Source: Phycisphaerae bacterium
GTDB lineage: Bacteria; Planctomycetota; Phycisphaerae; Phycisphaerales; UBA1924
Direction: 5' to 3'
DNA length: 15,708 nucleotides
NCBI GenBank assembly: GCA_016794945.1
Contig: JAEUIX010000224.1
Location: 1-15,708 of the forward strand
The position numbers and the translations under genes were made by a program. Each line of letters opens with the position of its first letter. Position 1 is the first letter of the stretch. The notes under the pieces are model-generated. The model was not told the origin of the DNA, did not search any database, and saw only the letters and a list, made by a program, of their open reading frames with translations. Positions 5,400-13,325 of this stretch are shown piece after piece.

Positions 5400-7505
5400 T
5401 CAGGCGCCTCGCGCGTACCGCGCCAGCGCCTTGAGCGGGAACGAGTGGCGGTACAGGTGGTACCGCAGGTAGAACACCTTGGGGAAGCCCGTGCCGGTGA
5501 ACCAGTGTTCGCTCCAGCCGCCGGCCAGGTCGCGCACGTGGTCGTCGGCGAAACCCGGCTCGGGCGAGCGGGTGGCGAACGGCGGCTTGTCGGCGGTGAG
5601 CTGGTCGTCGAGCAGCCACGCCGCGGCCTTGGCGCACGCCGGGTGCGATGCGGGCAGCAGGTGCAGGAGGGTGATCAGTGCCCAGGCGGTCTGGCTGGCG
5701 GTGCTGGGTCCCTTGCCCATGAGCGAGCGGTCGAGGTAGGAGTTGGCGCTCTCGCCGAAACCGCCGTCGGCGTTCTGGATCGACAGCAGCCAGTCGCGCA
5801 CGCGGACGAGCTGCGGGTGGTCGGCGGGCAGGCCGGCGCTGCGCAGGCCGCAGACGGCCTGCCACGTGCCGTAGATGTAGTTGACGCCCCAGCGGCCCCA
5901 CCAGCACCCCTCGGGCTGCTGGGTGCGGAGGATGTAGTCGACGCCGCGCCGGACGGCCGGGTGATCGACCGGCAGGCCGCAGACGATGATGGACTCCAGC
6001 ACGCGCCCGGTGATGTCGCTGCAGGAAGGGTCCTGCATGGCGTTGTGGTCGGCGAAGGGGATGGCCTCCATCCAGTTGCGCGGGCGCGTGCGGTCGAAGG
6101 CGGCCCACCCGCCGTCGTCGTTCTGCATGGCCAGGATCCAGCGGACGGCGCGGGCGGCGGCGTCGCGGTTGGCGGTCTGGCCGGGGCGGTCGCCGACGCG
6201 GGCCAGGGCGCGGGCGACCATGCAGGTGTCGTCCACGTCGGGGTACCAGTCGTTGCGGTACTCGAAGGCCCACATGGCGGTGTCGACGCCGGGGCGCAGC
6301 GAGCGGTCTTCGGGGCGGAAGTTCTCGGTGTGGTCGCCTGCGATGCGCACCTCGCGGTCGCGGAGCCAGTCGCACGCGCCGGCGATGCGCTCGTCGTCGG
6401 CCGCGGTGCGCCCGGCCTCGCCGAGCGCGTCCAGGGCGATGGCGGTGTCCCACACGGGGCTGAAGCAGGGCTGGAGCCGCACGTGATCGAGGCGCGGGTC
6501 GGGGTGCGGCTCGTCGATCATGAAGGCGTCGAGATCGGCCTCGGCCTGGCGGATGACGGGGTGGTCGCGGGTGTAGCCCAGGGCCCGGAAGGCGATCTGG
6601 ACGTAGACCATGGGCGGGAAGATGGCCCCCAGGCCCTCGGTCGTTTCGGGGCGCATGCGCTCGACGATCCACGCCTCGGCCCGCCTGAGGCTGCGCCGGC
6701 GCAGCGGCGTCAGGCCGATCGCCCGGCAGGCCTTCATGAACCGGTCGGCCACCAGGAAGAAATTGTTCCAGGTGAACGGGTTCTTCGTGAAGCGCTTGCT
6801 GAGCCGGAACTTCCAGCGCGGGTCCAGGAACAGCTCGTCGATGCGCTGGTCCGGGCCCAGCTCGCGCACGGGCCTCAGGGCCGAGCAGATGGCCAGCGGG
6901 AGGATCATCGTCCGCGTCCAGGCGGCGACCTTCTTGATGTGGAACGGGAACCAGCGCGGCAGCAGGATCACCTGCGGCGGGATCGCCGGGCAGGCGTTCC
7001 ACGACACCTGCCCCAGGCACGCCAGGTAGAACGTGCTGAAGGTGTTGCAACGCTCTGCGCCGCCCAGGCTGAGAATGAGCTCGCGGGCGCGGGCCATGTG
7101 CGGCGCCTCCGTGCGGTCGCCCATGAGCTTGAGGCAGAAGTAGGCCTTGACGCAGGCCGAGACGTCGGGCGGCGAGCCGGGATACTGACCCCAGGAGCCG
7201 TCGGGGCGCTGGGTCAGGCGCAGGTGGTTGGCGATGCGCTCCAGCGTGGGTCGCCGCTCGTGCTCCTGGCCCAGAATGAACTTCATCAGCAGGTACTCGC
7301 TGCTGAGGATGCTGTCGCCCTCGAGTTCGGCGCACCAGTGCCGGCCCGGGCTGCCGCGACCGGCGATGGGCTCGGTGCGCTGCTTGCGCATGAGCGCATC
7401 GGCCGCGGCGGCGACGGCCTCGGCCAGGCGGCGCGGGTCGTGGCCCCCGGCGCCACGGCTCGGGGCGGCGGGCGGGCTCGGCAGGATGGCGGCCGTGGGG
7501 CTCAT
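5400..7505 (-). CDS. shc: Squalene-hopene cyclase
   Basis: This 701-residue enzyme cyclises squalene to hopene/hopanol, the committed step of hopanoid synthesis, at the inner membrane. The acid motif DVDDT is at residues 423-427, with D425 expected to be the proton donor. The family signature before it is well conserved: NTFSTFYLACLGQVSWNACP, then RWFPFHIKKVAAWTRTMILP. Several QW-type repeats are present, including GSWGQYPG, DDGGWAAFDRTRP, GCWWGRWGVNYIYGTWQ and ADGGFGESANSY. The C-terminus ends in GTGFPKVFYLRYHLYRHSFP, as in full-length family members. The start at 7505 follows the end of the upstream glycosyltransferase with an ATGA overlap, indicating translational coupling; no Shine-Dalgarno is visible. 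The frame stays open upstream, but that region is the other gene. No hpnC/D/E genes are nearby, so squalene must be made elsewhere. Confidence 0.97.
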   Translation of the reverse strand: MSPTAAILPSPPAAPSRGAGGHDPRRLAEAVAAAADALMRKQRTEPIAGRGSPGRHWCAELEGDSILSSEYLLMKFILGQEHERRPTLERIANHLRLTQRPDGSWGQYPGSPPDVSACVKAYFCLKLMGDRTEAPHMARARELILSLGGAERCNTFSTFYLACLGQVSWNACPAIPPQVILLPRWFPFHIKKVAAWTRTMILPLAICSALRPVRELGPDQRIDELFLDPRWKFRLSKRFTKNPFTWNNFFLVADRFMKACRAIGLTPLRRRSLRRAEAWIVERMRPETTEGLGAIFPPMVYVQIAFRALGYTRDHPVIRQAEADLDAFMIDEPHPDPRLDHVRLQPCFSPVWDTAIALDALGEAGRTAADDERIAGACDWLRDREVRIAGDHTENFRPEDRSLRPGVDTAMWAFEYRNDWYPDVDDTCMVARALARVGDRPGQTANRDAAARAVRWILAMQNDDGGWAAFDRTRPRNWMEAIPFADHNAMQDPSCSDITGRVLESIIVCGLPVDHPAVRRGVDYILRTQQPEGCWWGRWGVNYIYGTWQAVCGLRSAGLPADHPQLVRVRDWLLSIQNADGGFGESANSYLDRSLMGKGPSTASQTAWALITLLHLLPASHPACAKAAAWLLDDQLTADKPPFATRSPEPGFADDHVRDLAGGWSEHWFTGTGFPKVFYLRYHLYRHSFPLKALARYARGA

Positions 7506-8878
7506 GCGGTGGGGGTGTTGAGCGCGGGGGAGTTGGGCGGGGATGGTAGAGCGCCGGGGGCGGTTCGATGGCCCGCGGCGGCGGTCAGTTCGGACTCCAG
7601 GCGTACGGCCAGGCGTTCCAGCGGCGTGGCGCCGTCGGCGTCGGGCGCGAAGCCGGCGGCGCGGATGGCCGCGTGGGCGCGGGCCGCCGCGAGCCACGCG
7701 GGATCGGCGGCCGACTGCAGCGCGATGTACCAGGCCAGGCTCGCCGGACCGTCGACCAGCAGGCCCGGCGCGGCCGGCGCGGTGTCGCCCGGGGCGCGGC
7801 GTTCGCGCACGTCGGCGATGAGTTCGGCGCCGGGGGCGAGCCGATCGGCCAGCACGGGCAGGCCGAAGGCCAGCGATTCGGCGATGAGTCGCGACGCCGA
7901 GCCGGCGGCGAACGCGTGCAGCGGGCCGCGGGCCCACGCCGCGACCAGGTCGGCCGCGCACAGCAGCGCTTCGGGCCGGGCGGTGACGCCGGCCAGCCGC
8001 ACGACCTGATGTGCCTCGACGCGCAGGGCCGCGTCGTGCACCGCGTAGGGGTCCATGCTGGCGATGACGAGCACGGGGGCGCGCCGGCCGGCCTGGCGGT
8101 AGAGATGGGCCGCGGCCTCCAGGGGGCCGGCCAGGTCGCGCTGCATGCCCAGCGGGGCGCTGAGCAGGATGACGGTGGAGTCGGGCTCGATCTGCAGGGC
8201 GCGGCGGAGGCGGTTGCGCAGTTCGAACCGTCGGGCCTCGTCGGGGCGGGCCGTGAGCGGCACGAAGCCGACGTCGGCCACGCGGTCGCGGTAGAGCGGA
8301 AGCTCCGTGCGTGCGGCCTCGGCGGCGCGCGGCCCGAAGGTCAGCAGCCGGCGGACGCCGTAGTGATCGCCCCGGGCGAAGGTCTCCAGCAGCCCCTTGG
8401 TCGCTGTCAGCGGCAGCGAGCGCGCCTCGCGGATCAGCGGCTCGAACCCGCGCAGGCGCAGGGCACGCCCCGCGGCGGTCGAGGCCGATGGAACGATGGG
8501 CATCCACACCGGCGCCGCCAATAGGCGGGTGAGCGAGAGCGCGGTCTCGGGGCCCAGCGCATCGATTCTGGTCCGTGCGAAATCGCGCAGCGCCCAGGGC
8601 CGCGTGGCCGAGCGCAAGCAGCAGCCGCGCCGGGGGTGAACCGTCACGCCGGAAGGGATCGGCAGGCGGTCGTCGTCGAAGGACTCGCAGACCAGGTCGA
8701 TGCGGTGCCCGCGCCGGGCCAGGGCGGCCACAAGCGGTGCCGCCAGGTGCTCGGCGTGCCAGGGGCTGGCGGGAACGCGTTCGGTGACCAGGGCCAGGTG
8801 CACGGGGGAAATTGCTGGGGGAATCGAGGCCGGATCGGGCCGGCCGGATGAACCGCCGGGATCGGTCGCGCCCTGCAT
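7502..8878 (-). CDS. GT4-like glycosyltransferase
   Basis: This is a 458-residue GT-B-fold glycosyltransferase, probably family GT4, transferring a sugar from an activated donor. The N-terminal domain begins VHLALVTERVPASPWHAEHL, has AALARRGHRIDLVCE, and is typical of the acceptor-binding half. The C-terminal half has STVILLSAPLGMQRDLAGPL, PVLVIASMDPYAVHDAAL and the donor-site segment RLIAESLAFGLPVLAD. E334 in that segment matches the second Glu of the E-X7-E motif, but the first is a glycine (G326). This is a departure from canonical retaining GT4 enzymes. The TGA stop overlaps the shc start codon as ATGA, so the two are coupled. Hopanoid or other lipid glycosylation is a reasonable guess. 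The ATG start at 8878 lacks an obvious ribosome binding site, so a start slightly downstream is possible. Confidence 0.78.
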   Translation of the reverse strand: MQGATDPGGSSGRPDPASIPPAISPVHLALVTERVPASPWHAEHLAAPLVAALARRGHRIDLVCESFDDDRLPIPSGVTVHPRRGCCLRSATRPWALRDFARTRIDALGPETALSLTRLLAAPVWMPIVPSASTAAGRALRLRGFEPLIREARSLPLTATKGLLETFARGDHYGVRRLLTFGPRAAEAARTELPLYRDRVADVGFVPLTARPDEARRFELRNRLRRALQIEPDSTVILLSAPLGMQRDLAGPLEAAAHLYRQAGRRAPVLVIASMDPYAVHDAALRVEAHQVVRLAGVTARPEALLCAADLVAAWARGPLHAFAAGSASRLIAESLAFGLPVLADRLAPGAELIADVRERRAPGDTAPAAPGLLVDGPASLAWYIALQSAADPAWLAAARAHAAIRAAGFAPDADGATPLERLAVRLESELTAAAGHRTAPGALPSPPNSPALNTPTA

Positions 8879-9082
8879 GATGAGGCGGTCGGGAGCGGGT
8901 GAGCGGGCCTCAGGCCGGGCGGTGTACGGTGCGTGTGCGGGAGGGAGACGCGTCGAGTCGATGATCGGGCTGGAAATGCAACGAACGGTGGTTTCCGCTG
9001 GACCGAATAGACTGTACACAACACTGAGCCCGGGCGGCACGCGCGACGGCGGCGCGGCGTCCGGGCGGATTCGGGGTGGCCC
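8879..9082. other. Divergent promoter region
   Basis: This 204-base gap separates the minus-strand glycosyltransferase from the plus-strand membrane coiled-coil gene and must hold both promoters. The part at about 8970-9025 is less GC-rich than its surroundings. TAGACT at 9008-9013 could be a plus-strand -10 element, but its expected -35 position (ACGGTG) is poor. I see no gene, tRNA or clear operator in it. Confidence 0.45.
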
Positions 9083-10885
9083 ATGAACGACATCACTCGG
9101 GTGCTGCGGATGGCGAGCGGGCGACTGGCGATCAGCCGGTTCATCGCGACGCTGGTCTTCCTGCTCACCTCGGCGATCGTGACCGCGCTGGCCCTGCGCG
9201 TGGCCGAACAGGCCCTGGGACTGACGGTGAACTGGTGGCGCCTGGCGGTCTGGGGCGGCGCGGGTGTGGTCGCGGCGTCGGTGATCTGGTCTCTGGTGCG
9301 GCGCGACAGCGCCCAGCGGGTGGCCCGGCGCGTGGATGAGGGAGCCGACCTGAAGGAAGCGATCTCGACGGCCCTGTACGTCAAGGCCGACGCTTCGCCC
9401 TGGAGCGCGGCGGTCATGGAGTCCGCGGCGCGGGCGGCGCGGGGCGTGGACGTCCGACGGGCGGTGCCGATCGTGCCGCCGCGGCAGTGGCCGGCTCCGC
9501 TGGTGGCGGCGCTCTCGCTGCTGGTGGTGTGGATGGTGATGCCGTCGCTCGACCTGTTGGGCAGCAAGGCGCAGGCGGCGGCCAAGCAGGCGGACCAGAA
9601 GAAGGTGGACCAGGCCAAGGTTGAAGCCAAGGCGGCCGAGACGAAGGTCCAGGAGATGCTGGCCAAGCTCGAGCCGCCTCCGGAGCAGCAGGAACCCAAG
9701 ACCGGCGAGGCGACGCCCCCGAAAGCCAACACGCCCGAGGAGATTCGGCGCGCTGCGGTCAAGAGCCTGACGGACATGAAGGAGCGTCTCGAGCGGCTCC
9801 AGGGCTCGGCCAAGGCGATGACGGGCGAGGCGCTGCGCGACAAGATGAAGCAGCTCAAGCCGCCGGGCCCCGGGCCGCTGGCGGATGTGGCGCGCTCGAT
9901 GGCGCAGGCGGATTTCGACAAGGCGGCCGAGGGGCTCAAGGAGCTGTCGCAGAAGCTGGCGTCGGGCCAGATGAGCGCCGAGCAGCGCGAGGAACTGGCC
10001 CGGCAGCTCGAGAAGATGAAGGAGCAGTTGGCCAAGCTCGCCGACGAGCGCAAGGACCTGGAGCGTCGGCTGGAGGAAGCCGGGCTTGACCGCAAGCTGG
10101 CCGCCGATCCCGACGCGCTCAAGAAGGCGATGGAGCAGAACCAGAACCTGAGCGACGAGCAGAAGCAGCAGCTGGCCGAGATGGCCAAGGCGATGCAGCA
10201 GGCCGGCCAGCAGTGCCAGAACATGGCGCAGGCGATGGGTCAGATGGCCCAGGGCATGAGCAAGGACGGCATGAACCAGGAGGGCATGCAGGGCATGGAG
10301 GCGATGCAGGGCCAGCTCAGCCAGGCGGAGATGATGATGCAGGACATGGAGGGCGTCGAGGCCGCGCTGGCCGAGGCGAAGTTCCAGCTGCAGCAGATGA
10401 CGCAGAAGATGTCCGGCGACAGCGACTGCAAGGGCGGCATGGGCGAGTGCGAGGGCGGGCTGGCCGGCGGCAGCCCCTGGAAGGGCGGCGAGCCCAAGAG
10501 CGGCAGCGGCAGCGGCGTGACGCAGGGCAGCCGCGACTTCGGCGGTGGCGGCCAGGCCGACGGCAGCTCCGGCACAGATGCCAAGGACGACGAGAACTGG
10601 CAGAAGCGCAAGGCGCGCTCGCCGCTGGGCGAAGGCCCGACGATCGGCACGACGTTCGTCCAGGGCGACCAGATCAAGGGCGAGAGCAAGGCGCAGTTCC
10701 GCCAGACGACCGAGGCCGCGGCACAGCAGGCGACCGAGGCGCTCGAGAGCGCGGCGATCCCGCGCGAGTACCACGACGTCATCAAGCACTACTTCGGGCG
10801 GATCAAGGCGCGCGGCGCGGGCGAAGCGCCCGGCGGCGCGCCGGCCGGGCCGGCGTCGCCGGCCAAGGACGCGGGCAAAAAGTGA
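9083..10885 (+). CDS. Large membrane coiled-coil protein, DUF4175-like
   Basis: This 600-residue protein has three predicted membrane helices at about residues 20-42, 52-72 and 138-155. Between the second and third lies ARRVDEGADLKEAISTALYV, a pattern I associate with DUF4175-like membrane proteins. The rest is a long Lys/Gln/Glu-rich coiled coil. Residues about 370-426 are unusually rich in Met, Gln and Gly (for example MGQMAQGMSKDGMNQEGMQG). A Gly/Ser-rich linker then leads to a short conserved-looking end, IPREYHDVIKHYFGRIK (559-575), also typical of such proteins. In planctomycetes they often sit near von Willebrand/MoxR-type genes, but none are present here. The gene ends GTGA, overlapping the next gene's start. 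The exact function is unknown; an envelope or stress role is inference. Confidence 0.72.
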   Translation: MNDITRVLRMASGRLAISRFIATLVFLLTSAIVTALALRVAEQALGLTVNWWRLAVWGGAGVVAASVIWSLVRRDSAQRVARRVDEGADLKEAISTALYVKADASPWSAAVMESAARAARGVDVRRAVPIVPPRQWPAPLVAALSLLVVWMVMPSLDLLGSKAQAAAKQADQKKVDQAKVEAKAAETKVQEMLAKLEPPPEQQEPKTGEATPPKANTPEEIRRAAVKSLTDMKERLERLQGSAKAMTGEALRDKMKQLKPPGPGPLADVARSMAQADFDKAAEGLKELSQKLASGQMSAEQREELARQLEKMKEQLAKLADERKDLERRLEEAGLDRKLAADPDALKKAMEQNQNLSDEQKQQLAEMAKAMQQAGQQCQNMAQAMGQMAQGMSKDGMNQEGMQGMEAMQGQLSQAEMMMQDMEGVEAALAEAKFQLQQMTQKMSGDSDCKGGMGECEGGLAGGSPWKGGEPKSGSGSGVTQGSRDFGGGGQADGSSGTDAKDDENWQKRKARSPLGEGPTIGTTFVQGDQIKGESKAQFRQTTEAAAQQATEALESAAIPREYHDVIKHYFGRIKARGAGEAPGGAPAGPASPAKDAGKK

Positions 10886-12000
10886 CGGCGCACGGCGCGC
10901 CCGAGCGCGGCGGCGGCGGCATCCCGCGCCGGGCGGTGCTCCGCGCCGGCGGCGGGCTGGCGCTGGCGGCGATCGGTCTTTCGGTCGGGTGCGGGTCGCG
11001 CCGGGACGGGCGCGAGGTGGTGCTGTACTGCTCGATGGACGGCCAGGTGCTGGCGCCGCTGCTGGCCCGGTTCGAGGCGTCGACGGGGCGGAGGGTGCTG
11101 CTGGTCGGCGACACCGAGGCGACCAAGACGACCGGGCTGGTGCAGCGGATCATCGCCGAGCGCGACCGCCCGCGGGCCGACGTGTTCTGGTCCAGCGAGC
11201 CGCTGGGGCCGGTGCGGCTGGCGCGGGCGGGCCTGCTGCGGGCGCGGATCAGCGCCGCGGCCGAGGCGCGCATCGCCGGCGGATGGCCCGGGGGCATGCG
11301 GGCGGCGGACGGATCGTGGTACGCGCTGGCCCCGCGGGCGCGGGTGGTCGTGGTCAACACGCGCGAGGCGCCGGGGGCGACGATGACCAACCTCGACGGG
11401 CTGACCGCCGAGCGCTTCCGCGGCCGGGTGGGCATGGCGCGCCCGCAGTTCGGCACGACGCGGGCGCACATGGCGGCGCTGCTGGCGGCTCACGGGCCGG
11501 AGCGCTACGGCGACTGGCTCGGGCGCCTGCGTGACAACGGGCTGAGGCTGTACGACGGCAACGGCGCGGTGGTGCGCGCGTGCGCGCGCGCCGAGATTCA
11601 CGCCGGGCTGACCGACAACGACGACGTCGCCTCGGGCGCCGCCAACGGCTGGCCGGTGGCGCAGCTCACGCCCCATTCACACCTGCAGCCGTGGCACTAC
11701 CGCATGGGCGAGCCGATGGAGTTCCCCTTCGGATCGATGCGCATCCCGGGCATGGTGGGCGTCGTGCGGGGCGGGCCGAACCCGCAGGGCGCCGAGGCGC
11801 TGATCGACGCCATCCTCTCCGCAGACGTCGAGCGCGAGCTCGCGTCGGGCGTCTGGGGGTCGATGCCCGTGGACCCCGCGGCCGCGGCGGGGCACCCGCT
11901 GGCGCGCGTGACCAGCGGGGTCGATCCCGGAACGCTGGCCGACCACGAGGCGCGGGCGCTGGAGATCTTCGACCGGGTGATGGCGGGCGGGGGGGCGTGA
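10882..12000 (+). CDS. Iron-family ABC-type solute-binding protein, probable Tat lipoprotein
   Basis: This 372-residue protein resembles the Fe(III)-binding group of extracellular solute-binding proteins, which capture ligand outside the inner membrane for an ABC importer. The N-terminus has a twin arginine (R16, R17) followed by a hydrophobic stretch ending LSVGCGS. C37 could be lipidated, although the residue at -3 is Ser rather than the usual Leu. The mature part begins REVVLYCSMDGQVLAPLLAR, then DTEATKTTGLVQRIIAERD and PRADVFWSSEPLGPVRLAR, all typical of the family. Its GTG start overlaps the stop of the membrane coiled-coil gene (GTGA), so it is translationally coupled. No permease or ATPase follows, so its transporter must be elsewhere. 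The ligand could also be another metal or a small organic anion. Confidence 0.85.
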   Translation: MTAHGAPERGGGGIPRRAVLRAGGGLALAAIGLSVGCGSRRDGREVVLYCSMDGQVLAPLLARFEASTGRRVLLVGDTEATKTTGLVQRIIAERDRPRADVFWSSEPLGPVRLARAGLLRARISAAAEARIAGGWPGGMRAADGSWYALAPRARVVVVNTREAPGATMTNLDGLTAERFRGRVGMARPQFGTTRAHMAALLAAHGPERYGDWLGRLRDNGLRLYDGNGAVVRACARAEIHAGLTDNDDVASGAANGWPVAQLTPHSHLQPWHYRMGEPMEFPFGSMRIPGMVGVVRGGPNPQGAEALIDAILSADVERELASGVWGSMPVDPAAAAGHPLARVTSGVDPGTLADHEARALEIFDRVMAGGGA

Positions 12001-12038
12001 GGCCGCCCGGCCCGGTCGGGCTTCGTGGTGACGGTCCG

Positions 12039-12044
12039 TAGAAT
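12039..12044 (+). promoter_or_regulatory. -10 element for a possibly leaderless amidohydrolase mRNA
   Basis: TAGAAT at 12039-12044 matches TATAAT at five of six positions and ends six bases before the ATG at 12051. That is the normal distance from a -10 element to the transcription start. The mRNA would then begin at or next to the start codon. No Shine-Dalgarno is visible, which agrees. The -35 region is poor. Confidence 0.4.
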
Positions 12045-12050
12045 GTCGGC

Positions 12051-13292
12051 ATGAGCGGCGGCAGCGGCACCCACGGCGCGGACGCGATCGGCACGGAGGA
12101 CCTGCGCCGGAGGATCGCGGCGGCCCAGCCCGATCTGCGGCGCATCCGGCACGATCTGCACGCGCACCCCGAACTGGGCTACGAAGAACGCCGCACGGCC
12201 GGCGTGATCCATCGCGAGCTGGGCGCGCTGGGGGTCGAGTTCGTCGGCGGGCTCGCAGGCGGCACTGGGGTTGTGGCCCACCTGCCGCCGACGGACCCGA
12301 AGAACGCCGGGCGGCCGGCGGTGGCGCTGCGGGCGGACATCGACGCGCTGCCGATCGAGGAGCGGACCGGTCTGCCGTACGCCTCGACGACTCCGGGGCG
12401 CATGCACGCCTGCGGGCACGATGGGCACACCGCCATGCTGCTGGGCGTGGCCCGGGTGCTCCAGGGCCTGCCGGAGCGGCCGAACCCAGTGACGCTGCTG
12501 TTCCAGCCGGCCGAAGAGGGCGGCGGTGGCGCCGACCGGCTGTGCCAGGACGGGGCCTTGGACGGCCGGGTGCTGGGGCCCCGGGCCGGCCGGGTGTTCG
12601 GACTGCACGGCTGGCCGGAACTGCCGGTGGGCGTGGTGGCGACGCGCCCCGGCCCGCTGCTGGCCAGCACCGACGAGCTGCGGGTGACGATCCGCGGCAC
12701 GCAGTCGCACGCGGCATACCCGCACTACTCGGCCGACCCGGTGGTGGGCGCAGCGCACGTGATCACGGCGCTGCAGACCGTCGCGTCGCGCAACGCGGCG
12801 CCGACCGACGCGGTGGTCGTGTCGGTCTGCGTGGTGCGCGGGGGCACGGCGCACAACGTCATCCCCGAGTCGGTGGAACTGATCGGCACGGTCCGAACCC
12901 TGAGCGACGCCACGCGCGCCATGGCGCGCCGACGCGTGCACGACATCTGCACGCAGACCGCCGCGGCCCTGGGCTGCCGGGCCGAGGTGGAACTGAACGA
13001 GGGCTACCCGGTGACGCGGAACGATTCGGCGCTGACCGAGCGGTTCTTCGACGTGGCGCGTCGGTCTCTGGGGCCGCAGCGGGTGGGCGTGATCGAGCAG
13101 CCGACGATGGGCGGGGAAGACTTCGCGTACTACGGGCGGCACGCGCCGGCGGTGTTCTTCTGCCTGGGGCTGCGCCCGCCGGAGCGGGACCGGTACCCCA
13201 CCCTGCACCAGCCGGACTTCGATTTCAACGACGATGCGATGCCCACCGGCATCGAGATGTTCTGCCGGCTGGCGCTGGACCCGGTCGGCTGA
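12051..13292 (+). CDS. M20-family metal-dependent amidohydrolase
   Basis: This 413-residue enzyme hydrolyses N-acyl amino acids or related amides in the M20D (hippurate/IAA-amino-acid hydrolase) group. The metal and catalytic residues are all visible: HPELGYEE near the N-terminus, ALRADIDALPIEE, and MHACGHDGHTAMLLG (C121, H123). FQPAEEGGGGA carries general base E155 and ligand E156. LHGWPELPVG (H186), MGGEDFAYYG and LHQPDFDFND (H386) complete the set. The dimerisation-domain segment GTQSHAAYPHYSADPVV is in the middle, as expected. There is no signal peptide, so it should be cytoplasmic. The gene lies 50 bases after the solute-binding gene, behind its own TAGAAT element, and 33 bases before uvrC. 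The true substrate cannot be predicted; a role in peptide or amino-acid recycling is likely. Confidence 0.93.
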   Translation: MSGGSGTHGADAIGTEDLRRRIAAAQPDLRRIRHDLHAHPELGYEERRTAGVIHRELGALGVEFVGGLAGGTGVVAHLPPTDPKNAGRPAVALRADIDALPIEERTGLPYASTTPGRMHACGHDGHTAMLLGVARVLQGLPERPNPVTLLFQPAEEGGGGADRLCQDGALDGRVLGPRAGRVFGLHGWPELPVGVVATRPGPLLASTDELRVTIRGTQSHAAYPHYSADPVVGAAHVITALQTVASRNAAPTDAVVVSVCVVRGGTAHNVIPESVELIGTVRTLSDATRAMARRRVHDICTQTAAALGCRAEVELNEGYPVTRNDSALTERFFDVARRSLGPQRVGVIEQPTMGGEDFAYYGRHAPAVFFCLGLRPPERDRYPTLHQPDFDFNDDAMPTGIEMFCRLALDPVG

Positions 13293-13325
13293 TCCGCCCG
13301 CCGCCGGCGAGACCAACAATCGACC

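Noticed and set aside
5277..8009. A plus-strand open frame of about 910 codons antisense to shc and the glycosyltransferase
   Set aside because: It is Gly/Ala/Val/Arg-rich without recognisable domains, and lies opposite two genes with clear conserved motifs. Long shadow frames are expected at this GC content.
7506..8507. N-terminal extension of shc through the glycosyltransferase region in the shc frame
   Set aside because: The extension is Arg/Pro-rich, lacks cyclase motifs, and runs through the other gene's coding frame. The ATGA overlap marks the real start.
12005..12021. Short GC hairpin (GCCCG/CGGGC) after the solute-binding gene
   Set aside because: Only five base pairs, several alternative pairings and no U-tract. 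It cannot be told from chance in GC-rich DNA.
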